From the NCBI GenBank assembly GCA_018242665.1, contig JAFEBL010000021.1, forward strand, positions 1-37,030: DNA of 37,030 bases. The letters are read 5' to 3'. Of the stretch, positions 8,841 through 15,969 are shown piece by piece. Made by a program: the position numbers and the translations under genes. The notes under the pieces were generated by a model. It was not told the DNA's origin, ran no database searches, and was given only the letters and a program-made list of their open reading frames with translations. The stretch is from Nitrospira sp. GTDB taxonomy: Bacteria > Nitrospirota > Nitrospiria > Nitrospirales > Nitrospiraceae. The first letter of the stretch is position 1, and each line of letters starts with the position of its first letter.

Positions 8841-10121
8841 TTAGGCGACAGCCGGACTCACCACGAGGCCACGGCGGCTCACCTGCACCGTGACCATCGC
8901 GGTTACCAATAAGAGCAATCCAATGCCGATCAGGCTCACAGCAGGACCCAAGGTATCAGCAGCCCATCCGAATCCGGCCATGCCGACCATGGCCGACGCC
9001 ATGCTCCCGACGCTGAACGTCGTGAAGACCCGACCGAGCAGATGCTCAGGGGTTACTTCCTGCAGCATGGCCCACACCACCGGGTAGAACAGCGAGGTGC
9101 TGCCACCGATGATCACGATCAACAAGAAGGTGCTGAACAACACCGGCGTCTGAATCAGGCCAAGGGTGCAGACCGCAATTCCGCCGATGGTCAATGAGCG
9201 GCCGATCTTGCCGATCCGATCCTGGAAACTGCCTTGCGGAGTTCTCGCCAGCCAGATCGAGGCCGCCAACATTCCGATTCCGAGGGCGGACCACAACCAG
9301 CCAAGTTCCATCGGGCCGACCTGCAGCAATTCCTTGGCGACGACCGGGAGCAGGAATACAAAGGCGCTGATCGCCAGGTTGTACAAGACTGCGGTGATCA
9401 TCAGGGCGAATACCACCCGATGCTGCAAAAACACGAACCGGAATCCCACCATCATGTCCTGCATCACAGGAGTGGACAACACATCGAGACCCTTCGCGAC
9501 GCGGACCTCACGGACCCGGATCGGGAAGAGGAACAACGCCGAAACGAAAAACGTTGCAGCATCCACGTACAGCACATTTTGTGCACCGATCAGCGCAATG
9601 CCCAATCCGCTCATGGCCGGCCCCAGCAAGACGCCGATGTTGGTCGTGCTCTGGATAAAGGCGTTCGCCGTCGTGAGCTGGGAGCGTTGGACGATGAGCG
9701 GTACGGCTGAAGCCAGAGCCGGCCCGAAGATGGTCGACACGATGGAGATGAGAAACACCAACACATACAGCCGCTCGAGCGTGAGCATATCAAGTGTATA
9801 GAATAGCGGAATCAGTAAGACCATTAAGGTACGTAAGAGATCGACGACGATCATGACGGTCTTCTTCGGGAGCTTATCGAGATAGACCCCGATCAGCGGA
9901 CCGAACACCAGCGGCGGAATGGTCTGCAACAAACCGATCGCGGTCATCTTGAGCGCCGATCCGGTCAGTTCATACACAAACCACAGGAGGGCGACCTTGT
10001 TCAGGCCGTCCCCGATCTGGGAGATGACTTGACCTGCCCAGAGGCACCCGAAATCCCGGGTCCCCAATAACCGCCATCCGGTGACATTCGATTCAGGAGT
10101 TGACTGCGACTCGTCTGCCAT
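8841..10121 (-). CDS. MFS transporter, EntS/MFS_3-like exporter (paralogue 2)
   Basis: A 426-residue membrane protein with about 12 predicted helices and the same signatures as the gene at 6189: LWAGQVISQIGDGLNKVALL, FGPLIGVYLDKLPKK and a C-half loop DRIGKIGRS. It belongs to the same MFS exporter branch; the substrate is unknown. The start is well supported, with GGAAGG 6 bases before the ATG. It starts 35 bases after the end of the glycosyltransferase gene, which suggests co-transcription. A 229-base gap (8612-8840) separates it from the BON gene, and I see no clear terminator there. Confidence 0.92.
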   Translation of the reverse strand: MADESQSTPESNVTGWRLLGTRDFGCLWAGQVISQIGDGLNKVALLWFVYELTGSALKMTAIGLLQTIPPLVFGPLIGVYLDKLPKKTVMIVVDLLRTLMVLLIPLFYTLDMLTLERLYVLVFLISIVSTIFGPALASAVPLIVQRSQLTTANAFIQSTTNIGVLLGPAMSGLGIALIGAQNVLYVDAATFFVSALFLFPIRVREVRVAKGLDVLSTPVMQDMMVGFRFVFLQHRVVFALMITAVLYNLAISAFVFLLPVVAKELLQVGPMELGWLWSALGIGMLAASIWLARTPQGSFQDRIGKIGRSLTIGGIAVCTLGLIQTPVLFSTFLLIVIIGGSTSLFYPVVWAMLQEVTPEHLLGRVFTTFSVGSMASAMVGMAGFGWAADTLGPAVSLIGIGLLLLVTAMVTVQVSRRGLVVSPAVA

Positions 10122-10156
10122 GCTGGTCCTTCCGCGAGGTTGAGATCGCGCGCTGA

Positions 10157-11230
10157 CTAGAGGTTTGAAGCATGCTGCGGCCTGGGTTTTCCCGGGAGCG
10201 CAGCGGCATCAGCGATGAGTTGTTGATAGATCTTGACGTAGTCGTTGGTCATGCGTTGCGCGGTGAACCGCTCATCGAACACTTGCCGGCAGCGATGACG
10301 GTTGAGGGTGCCGAGCTTCGCCACCTGACTCACCATTTCATCGAGATTCTCACTGATGAAACCCGTCTCCCCGTGCCCGATGATTTCCGGGATGGAACCC
10401 CGACGATAGGCCAGGACCGGCGTTCCACAGGCCAGACTCTCGATCAACACGAGCCCGAAGGGTTCCGGCCAGTCGTAGGGACAGATCAACCCGATGGCAT
10501 TGCCGATGAACTCGCTCTTTTCCCGGTCCGTGATTTCGCCGACGAACTCGATCAAGGGATGGTCCAGCAGCGGCTCGACAACCCGCTCAAAATAGGCGCG
10601 GTCCGCCGGATCCACCTTCGCCGCCATCTTCATGGGAATGCCGACTCGCTTCGCCAACTCAATCGCCTGATCCGGGCACTTTTCCGGAGACACCCGTCCC
10701 AGGAAGGCCAAATACTTCCCCGGTTCCGGGTTGAACTTGTACAGATCATGCGGCAACCCGTGATAGACCGTGTTCGCCCAATTGCACCACGGCAAGGGTT
10801 TACGCTGCGAATTGGAGATGGAGACGAGCGGCAATTCGGCAAAATCACGAAATACGGGAACGAGTTCAGGCAAGTCCAGACGGCCATGGAGCGTCGTCAC
10901 GACGGGGACACGGCAGCGGCGGGACAGAGAAAACGCCAAAAAATCGAGGTGGGAGTGAATGAGATCAAACTGGTCGGCGGCGGCAAACACCTGCTCCATC
11001 ATTTGAATGAGCGGCGCCTCGCGATTGAAAATGCCGGTATTGAGTCGGAGCGCCTGCTGACAGGGGGCTTCCAATTTGGCCCGCGTCACCGAATCGCCGC
11101 TGGCAAACAGTGTCACCTCGTGCCCTTGCCGGACGAGTTCTTCCGTCAGGTAGGAGACGATGCGTTCCGTTCCTCCGTACAACTTCGGCGGGACGCTCTC
11201 CCAAAGCGGGGATACCTGGGCAATCCTCAT
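10157..11230 (-). CDS. Glycosyltransferase family 4 (GT-B)
   Basis: A 357-residue GT-B-fold glycosyltransferase. The N-terminal half starts MRIAQVSPLWESVPPKLYGG, with the glycine-rich acceptor loop YGGTERIVSYL typical of GT4. The C-terminal half holds the nucleotide-sugar site: LAFLGRVSPEKCPDQAIELA (about 165-184), then the E-x7-E signature in EPFGLVLIESLACGTPV (about 266-282) and GSIPEIIGHGETGF. Such retaining enzymes transfer a sugar from an NDP-sugar to glycans or small acceptors. The acceptor is not evident because no polysaccharide cluster surrounds it. The start has AAAGGAG about 9 bases upstream. Confidence 0.93.
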   Translation of the reverse strand: MRIAQVSPLWESVPPKLYGGTERIVSYLTEELVRQGHEVTLFASGDSVTRAKLEAPCQQALRLNTGIFNREAPLIQMMEQVFAAADQFDLIHSHLDFLAFSLSRRCRVPVVTTLHGRLDLPELVPVFRDFAELPLVSISNSQRKPLPWCNWANTVYHGLPHDLYKFNPEPGKYLAFLGRVSPEKCPDQAIELAKRVGIPMKMAAKVDPADRAYFERVVEPLLDHPLIEFVGEITDREKSEFIGNAIGLICPYDWPEPFGLVLIESLACGTPVLAYRRGSIPEIIGHGETGFISENLDEMVSQVAKLGTLNRHRCRQVFDERFTAQRMTNDYVKIYQQLIADAAALPGKPRPQHASNL

Positions 11231-11258
11231 ACGCGCGATCTCCTTTACTCGTGAACGG

Positions 11259-11366
11259 TTAGTGACAAAGATAGAGCGCCCCGGCCGGATACCACTCCGC
11301 GTCGACTACCGTACGGTCGGCATTCTTTCCGTTCTGCCTATGCGATTCAATTGACATCTTTGACAT
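11259..11366 (-). CDS. Possible small leader ORF
   Basis: A 35-codon frame beginning MSKMSIESHRQNGKNADRTV and ending in WYPAGALYLCH. It stops 28 bases before the glycosyltransferase start and lies downstream of a promoter-like sequence. No convincing ribosome site precedes either in-frame ATG, so this may not be translated. Its composition is gene-like, but no family is recognised. Confidence 0.25.
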   Translation of the reverse strand: MSKMSIESHRQNGKNADRTVVDAEWYPAGALYLCH

Positions 11367-11475
11367 GGCTTCGATCTTTTTGTCGTCTGAATTGCGGTCC
11401 CGGCCCATCGACCACACGCGCAGATGGCAAAGCAATCGCCATACCGATGCCGAGCCAGGCACACCAGTCGGGCAC

Positions 11476-11504
11476 ACATAACCAAAACAATCGTGAAATT
11501 ACAA
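11476..11504 (-). promoter_or_regulatory. Candidate sigma-70 promoter for the glycosyltransferase operon
   Basis: On the minus strand TTGTAA is followed after exactly 17 bases by TTATGT, in the most AT-rich part of the gap. This would give a leader of about 240 bases before the glycosyltransferase. Confidence 0.3.
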
Positions 11505-11754
11505 TACCTTAATGCCCATGAGCGGGAGCGACCTGCTTGCGGGACTCGGTCGTGCGGGCTGTGAATTCTGTTGATAACTCTGGATTGGATCAGAAGCAGC
11601 TGTGACAGGCTTGCTCCGTCTCACCAAACCGCCACAGGAGACGAGCCAGGAGGTACCCACGATCCGCGCAACGTCACCACCAGCGTCGGCAGGGAACCAG
11701 CGTGAAAGGCCAGCGCGGCCTAATAAAGCGGTCGATGTTTCGGGCAGCAGTCTG

Positions 11755-12174
11755 TTAGGGAATGTCGTCGAGAAGACCAGATTGAATGAGAGGGAGCGCC
11801 CCGGTTTCACGCGGCACGGGAGGGAAGACGACGGGGGATCCAACCTGATTAGCTCCTTGAATGAGCCCGACGGACAGCTGCGGCCCCAACGTCATCATGG
11901 CGCCACTCCAGGCTTGCCCTGTTGAGGGGTTTCGGAAGTTGTAGGATTCGAAATTATTGCCCGGAGTATACATGTAGCCCTGCGTCCCTTGATTATCCAC
12001 GTACAGGCTTCCGGGGCCCACGAGATTGAACAAGGGAGCCACGCCCCCGTTGAAAGCGCGCACGCCTGAAACGGATTGCGCCGCCGCCGGCGCATGCCAT
12101 AAGAGCAGGGCCGGCAAGACGATTCCCAGGAGTCGAATGCCGCGACGCACATCCCTCCGCATATCTCCGAGCAT
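11755..12174 (-). CDS. Exported hypothetical protein
   Basis: A 139-residue protein with a clear signal peptide: a basic start MLGDMRRDVRRGIR, a hydrophobic core LLGIVLPALLLW and a likely cleavage after APAAAQS. The mature part is glycine/asparagine-rich (YMYTPGNNFESYNFRN), with no cysteine or obvious catalytic motif. It may be a small envelope or secreted protein; the family is not recognised. The start was chosen at MLGDM, with GGAG about 10 bases upstream; a second ATG four codons on is also possible. It is divergent from tolC with 87 bases between, so the two probably share a regulatory region. Confidence 0.6.
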   Translation of the reverse strand: MLGDMRRDVRRGIRLLGIVLPALLLWHAPAAAQSVSGVRAFNGGVAPLFNLVGPGSLYVDNQGTQGYMYTPGNNFESYNFRNPSTGQAWSGAMMTLGPQLSVGLIQGANQVGSPVVFPPVPRETGALPLIQSGLLDDIP

Positions 12175-12261
12175 GGACACCGGTCTCCGTTTGTGATACC
12201 ACGCCAGCATCGACACGAAGTCAGTATGGCTCAACCCAGACCTCGCAGCAAGGAGTTTGTT

Positions 12262-13812
12262 ATGGCGAATCCATTCCTCCGGGGCTGCCTTTTTATCGGA
12301 GGCACCGCGGCCCTCCTTCTCTGGACGGTACCCGACTCGTTCGGATTAGACGTGACCAAGCCGGTTCCCGTCGAACGCCGCGAACCAACGTCGCTCGCCG
12401 ACGCCGTGATGAAGGCCCTGCAGAATAACCTCGATATTCATATCGGCCGGCAAACCAAAGAGAGCCGGCTGGCGGATATCATCATCGAGCAGGCGAAGTT
12501 CGATCCAACGGTGAGCCTCAACGGCCAATACAACCGTCAGGTATCCCCGCTCAATCGGCCGATCCTCGGATTTACCGGCGCAACCTTGCAGGACATCACC
12601 AAGTTTGACCAGAACACCTCCACCGTGACCGCCGACATTACGCAAAATCTCCCGACGGGTGCCAATTATGACCTCAATTACAGCCCGCAACGCAGCTATG
12701 TGAGTGGGCCCAACACGTTTCTCTTTAACCCGGCTTGGACAGGCGGCCTCGCGTTGACGGTTACGCAGCCGCTCCTGAAAAACTTCGGCACTGACATCAA
12801 CCGAACCTTCATCACCATCGCGCAAAACAACGCCACGGTGGAGCAACATGTGTTTCTCGATCGTGTCTTGACCGTCGTCGCGACCGTGGAGCAAACGTTC
12901 TGGGAAATGGTGTTTGCGAATGAAAATCTCAAGGTTGCCCAGGCCGCGCTCAAGGCCGCAGAGGAATTGTTGGCGAGCAACCGCGCGAAGGCGAAGGCCG
13001 GCGTCATGTCGATCGTCGATGTCTTGCAGGCGGAGGCCGCCGTGGCTTCCCGGGTCGAACAGATTCTCGTGGCGGAAAAATCCATTCGCGACCAGGAGGA
13101 TCAATTGCGCCGTCTGCTGAATCCAGCCGAGGAAGAACTCCGGCAGGACCTGCGCCTGATGCCGACCGATCCACCGGTGACATCATTGGAACCCATCAGC
13201 CTCCAAGAGGCCATCGATATCGCCATGGAACGGCGTCCGGAAGTGCTTCAAGCCGGGAAAAACGTGGAGACCAGCGAACTCAACGTGAAGTTTGCCAAGA
13301 ATCAGTTGCTGCCCACTCTGTCGGTGCAAGGCACCATGGGGCTCTCGGGGTTGGGCGCCGACTATGGCGACGCCGTAAAACGGAACTTCGGCGGGGATTT
13401 TTACAACTACGGCGCCGGTTTGGTTCTCAGCTATCCGATCGGCAACCGCTCCGCATACAGCACCTACAATAAACGGCAGTTGGAATCGCGCAATGCCCAG
13501 TCGTCGCTGCAAAGCGTCCGCCAGCAGATCATCGTCGGCGTTCGCGAAGCCGTCCGCCGCGTGCACACCGATTTCAAGCGGATCGAAACCACGCGTTCCG
13601 CCAGGATCATGGCCGAAAAGCAGTTACAGGCTGAACAGGAACGGTTGAAGGTCGGCCTCAGCACCACCCGCTTCGTGCTCGACTTCCAGCGAGACCTGGC
13701 CACCGCGCAAGGCAATGAACTCCGGGCCACGGTGGACTACAATAAGTCGCTGTCGAACCTGGCACGAAATAAAGCCACCACGCTTGAGCGATACAACTTG
13801 CACCTCGAATAA
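12262..13812 (+). CDS. TolC-family outer membrane efflux protein
   Basis: A 516-residue outer membrane channel subunit. It has a signal peptide (GCLFIGGTAALLLW, cleavage near SFG), then the duplicated TolC structure: two long predicted helical repeats (about 60-290 and 330-510) with recurrent helices such as VFANENLKVAQAALKAAEEL and AGVMSIVDVLQAEAAVASR. The repeat counterpart near the end is KVGLSTTRFVLDFQRDLATA. TolC trimers form the exit duct for type I secretion and tripartite efflux. No inner-membrane pump or adaptor gene is adjacent. The start at 12262 is supported by AAGGAG 6 bases upstream; the longer frame adds only unconserved residues. It is first of a four-gene set on this strand. 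Confidence 0.93.
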   Translation: MANPFLRGCLFIGGTAALLLWTVPDSFGLDVTKPVPVERREPTSLADAVMKALQNNLDIHIGRQTKESRLADIIIEQAKFDPTVSLNGQYNRQVSPLNRPILGFTGATLQDITKFDQNTSTVTADITQNLPTGANYDLNYSPQRSYVSGPNTFLFNPAWTGGLALTVTQPLLKNFGTDINRTFITIAQNNATVEQHVFLDRVLTVVATVEQTFWEMVFANENLKVAQAALKAAEELLASNRAKAKAGVMSIVDVLQAEAAVASRVEQILVAEKSIRDQEDQLRRLLNPAEEELRQDLRLMPTDPPVTSLEPISLQEAIDIAMERRPEVLQAGKNVETSELNVKFAKNQLLPTLSVQGTMGLSGLGADYGDAVKRNFGGDFYNYGAGLVLSYPIGNRSAYSTYNKRQLESRNAQSSLQSVRQQIIVGVREAVRRVHTDFKRIETTRSARIMAEKQLQAEQERLKVGLSTTRFVLDFQRDLATAQGNELRATVDYNKSLSNLARNKATTLERYNLHLE

Positions 13813-13819
13813 CCAGCCG

Positions 13820-14503
13820 ATGACCGCGTCTGCGGCCGCACATGCACGCCGGCCGAGACAGCCCGAAGAACGGGGAGCAGCCCTTGCGCTGCTCCCCCTC
13901 GCCGCCACGCTCCTGTATTACGCCTCGCCGCACAGTCTTCGTGACGCAAGCCTCTATCAGTTTCTCCCCCAATGCTGCGCCTATGTGGCGCTCCTGACCT
14001 GGAGCCGCATCAACAGCGACACAGCCATGCGACTCGGCCTCACCCGTTCCCTCATCCCGCAGGGACTCCGCTGGGGCACGGCCACCGGGCTGGCACTCGG
14101 AATGGTGAATCTCCTGGTGATCCTCTATCTGGTTCCACTGCTTGGCGAAGACTATCGATTTCTCGCGGATACTCCCCATGCCAACATTCCACTGCTCCTC
14201 ATGGTGCCGTGGTTCATTCTGTTCATCGCTACGATGGTGGAACTGAACTTTCGCGGCTTCCTGCTTGGCCGATTACAGGCTCTCGGGATGCCCATTCCCC
14301 TTGCCGTTTCGATCAGTGCGATGCTGTTTGCCTTCGATCCCTTCATGGTGGCAACCTTTCGTCACCTGCATTGGATCGCCATATGGGACGGTCTGGTGTG
14401 GGGAACCTTGCAATGCCGACAGCACAACCTGTTCACGCCGATCATCGCCCATGCGGTGGAGGTCATTGTGCTGTATGTCGTGATGCGGGCCGTACTGGGA
14501 TAA
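13820..14503 (+). CDS. CPBP-family intramembrane protein with altered motif 1
   Basis: A 227-residue protein with about six to seven hydrophobic helices, 7 bases after tolC. It has the CPBP (Abi/CAAX-protease-like) layout. Motif 1, normally EExxxR, appears as V140-E141-L-N-F-R145-G, so the first glutamate is replaced by valine. Histidines are present at the later motifs (RHLHW, about 182-184, and IIAHAVE, H211). The usual proteolytic glutamate pair is therefore incomplete, and protease activity is doubtful. Family members process prenylated proteins or peptides, or act in bacteriocin immunity. No strong ribosome site is seen, consistent with translation coupled to tolC. Confidence 0.75.
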   Translation: MTASAAAHARRPRQPEERGAALALLPLAATLLYYASPHSLRDASLYQFLPQCCAYVALLTWSRINSDTAMRLGLTRSLIPQGLRWGTATGLALGMVNLLVILYLVPLLGEDYRFLADTPHANIPLLLMVPWFILFIATMVELNFRGFLLGRLQALGMPIPLAVSISAMLFAFDPFMVATFRHLHWIAIWDGLVWGTLQCRQHNLFTPIIAHAVEVIVLYVVMRAVLG

Positions 14504-14520
14504 CGCCCCACAGTTTTTCT

Positions 14521-15540
14521 ATGAATCCTTCCTTCTCCAGCACCCTCGTCAACGACGTCTTCGGCGACCCGGGCCTGTTCGTCGAAGTTCGGTGGGCGAA
14601 GCGGGCTCTATTGTTCGACCTCGGCCATAATGATGCCCTTGGCCCCAGACGCCTGCTGCGTGCCGGCGACATCTTCATCTCCCACACCCACATGGACCAC
14701 TTCATCGGGTTTGATGCTTTGCTGCGCGTCGCCCTCGGGCGTGGCATAACCCTGCGGCTCTATGGCCCACCAGGCCTGATCGCCAATGTCGAAGGGAAGC
14801 TGCGCGGCTACACCTGGAACCTGGTGGACGGCTACCCGCTCACCATCACCGTGCAGGAATTCCATGCGGATGAGATCCGGACGACGACCTTCCACGCCAC
14901 CGATGGCTTTCGGCGCCACGATGAACCCAATACAACGCCGAGCGACGGCACGGCCGACGGATCCTTCCCCGTATTCCATGATCCGATGTTCACCGTGCAG
15001 GCTTCGGCGCTCAACCACCGCATCCCCTCATTCGCCTATGCACTGCAGGAACAATTTCATGTGAACTTCAACAAGGAGCGATTACATGAAGCCGGGCTGC
15101 CGGTGGGCTATTGGCTGAAAGAAGTGAAGCAATATCTCTGGCAGAGCAAACCGGACGACTTTCGATTCCTCGCCACGCTCTACCATGGACACCATAGAGA
15201 AACGCGCGAGTTTGTCCTGGGCGAGGTCCGTGAGCAATTCGTCACCATCACCCGCGGCCAAAAACTCGTCTATGTCGTGGATGCTCGGTACGATGCCGCG
15301 AACGAGCGCAAGATCGTGGAGCTTGCGCGAGGCGCCGACATCTTTTACTGTGAGGCCCCCTATCTGGACCGGGATGCGGAGAAGGCGCGGGACCGGTACC
15401 ACCTCACGGCCAGGCAGGCTGGCATCATGGCGAAACAAGCCGGCGTGCGCGAGCTGGTCGTGTTCCACTTTTCGCCCCGGTATACCGGCCTGAGGCATGA
15501 GATCGAGGCTGAAGCAAGAGAAGCCTTTCGCGGCACATGA
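14521..15540 (+). CDS. RNase Z-like metallo-beta-lactamase-fold hydrolase
   Basis: A 339-residue protein whose N-terminal part holds the MBL signature SHTHMDHFIGFD (H55, H57, D59, H60). A later VVDARYD and the C-terminal YHLTARQAGIMAKQAGV with VFHFSPRYTG match RNase Z family enzymes, in which this end supplies metal-binding His/Asp residues. RNase Z cuts tRNA 3' trailers. Here the usual N-terminal GTG-x-P loop is absent and the protein begins NDVFGDPGLFVEV, so it may instead act on other phosphodiesters or esters. It starts 17 bases after the CPBP gene in the same operon. Confidence 0.85.
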   Translation: MNPSFSSTLVNDVFGDPGLFVEVRWAKRALLFDLGHNDALGPRRLLRAGDIFISHTHMDHFIGFDALLRVALGRGITLRLYGPPGLIANVEGKLRGYTWNLVDGYPLTITVQEFHADEIRTTTFHATDGFRRHDEPNTTPSDGTADGSFPVFHDPMFTVQASALNHRIPSFAYALQEQFHVNFNKERLHEAGLPVGYWLKEVKQYLWQSKPDDFRFLATLYHGHHRETREFVLGEVREQFVTITRGQKLVYVVDARYDAANERKIVELARGADIFYCEAPYLDRDAEKARDRYHLTARQAGIMAKQAGVRELVVFHFSPRYTGLRHEIEAEAREAFRGT

Positions 15541-15552
15541 TGGAGGGTACGA

Positions 15553-15891
15553 ATGAGTGAGTGGGCGAAGTACGGACTGTACTTCCTGTTGGGCGGCACC
15601 ATCGTCAGTATCTCAACCTACCTCGGTTCGCAAGGCCGGTCGTTTCTCGCCGCCTTCGCCAGCACCTTCCCGGCGATGACCGGTGCCACGTTTATCCTCA
15701 TCTATCTCAATGGCGGCAACGAGCATCTCGTCACCTACGCCAAAAACTTGCTGTGGTTTGTGCCCCCCTGGCTGGTCTATGTCGGCTGCATGATCTACGG
15801 CGTCGAACGCATCGGGTTCTGGTTTTCGATGGCGGGCTCACTCGCCTTCTACATGGCCTGCGTCGCGCTCGTGAAGTGGCTGGCGAGGTAA
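15553..15891 (+). CDS. Small four-helix membrane protein, GlpM/DUF3147-like
   Basis: A 112-residue protein with four predicted membrane helices: YGLYFLLGGTIVSISTYLG, FAAFASTFPAMTGATFILIY-like, NLLWFVPPWLVYVGCMIYG and FWFSMAGSLAFYMACVALV. The order of helices and the central FPAM/WFVPPW segments resemble GlpM/DUF3147 proteins, whose biochemical role is not settled. The start is very well supported by GGAGGG 5 bases before the ATG. It is last in the tolC operon and faces the island gene at 15970 tail-to-tail across 78 bases, where no strong terminator is visible. Confidence 0.75.
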   Translation: MSEWAKYGLYFLLGGTIVSISTYLGSQGRSFLAAFASTFPAMTGATFILIYLNGGNEHLVTYAKNLLWFVPPWLVYVGCMIYGVERIGFWFSMAGSLAFYMACVALVKWLAR

Positions 15892-15969
15892 GTCGCACCG
15901 AGGCCTTGAGCAAAAACAACTCTGATCTTTACGATTGTATTGATAGGGGCAGCAGTCTGCCTGCAAATA

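Larger units (their letters stand above)
11231..11754. other. 524-base gap upstream of the glycosyltransferase
   Basis: No gene with good support lies here. On the minus strand there is a candidate promoter at 11476-11504 and a possible 35-codon frame at 11259-11366. The half nearer 11755 is GC-rich and featureless; no terminator hairpin with a T-run was found after the gene at 11755. Confidence 0.5.

Noticed and set aside
13972..14520. N-terminal extension of the MBL gene frame overlapping the CPBP gene
   Set aside because: The extension is proline/histidine/arginine-rich out-of-frame translation of the CPBP gene. The MBL fold begins at the ATG at 14521.
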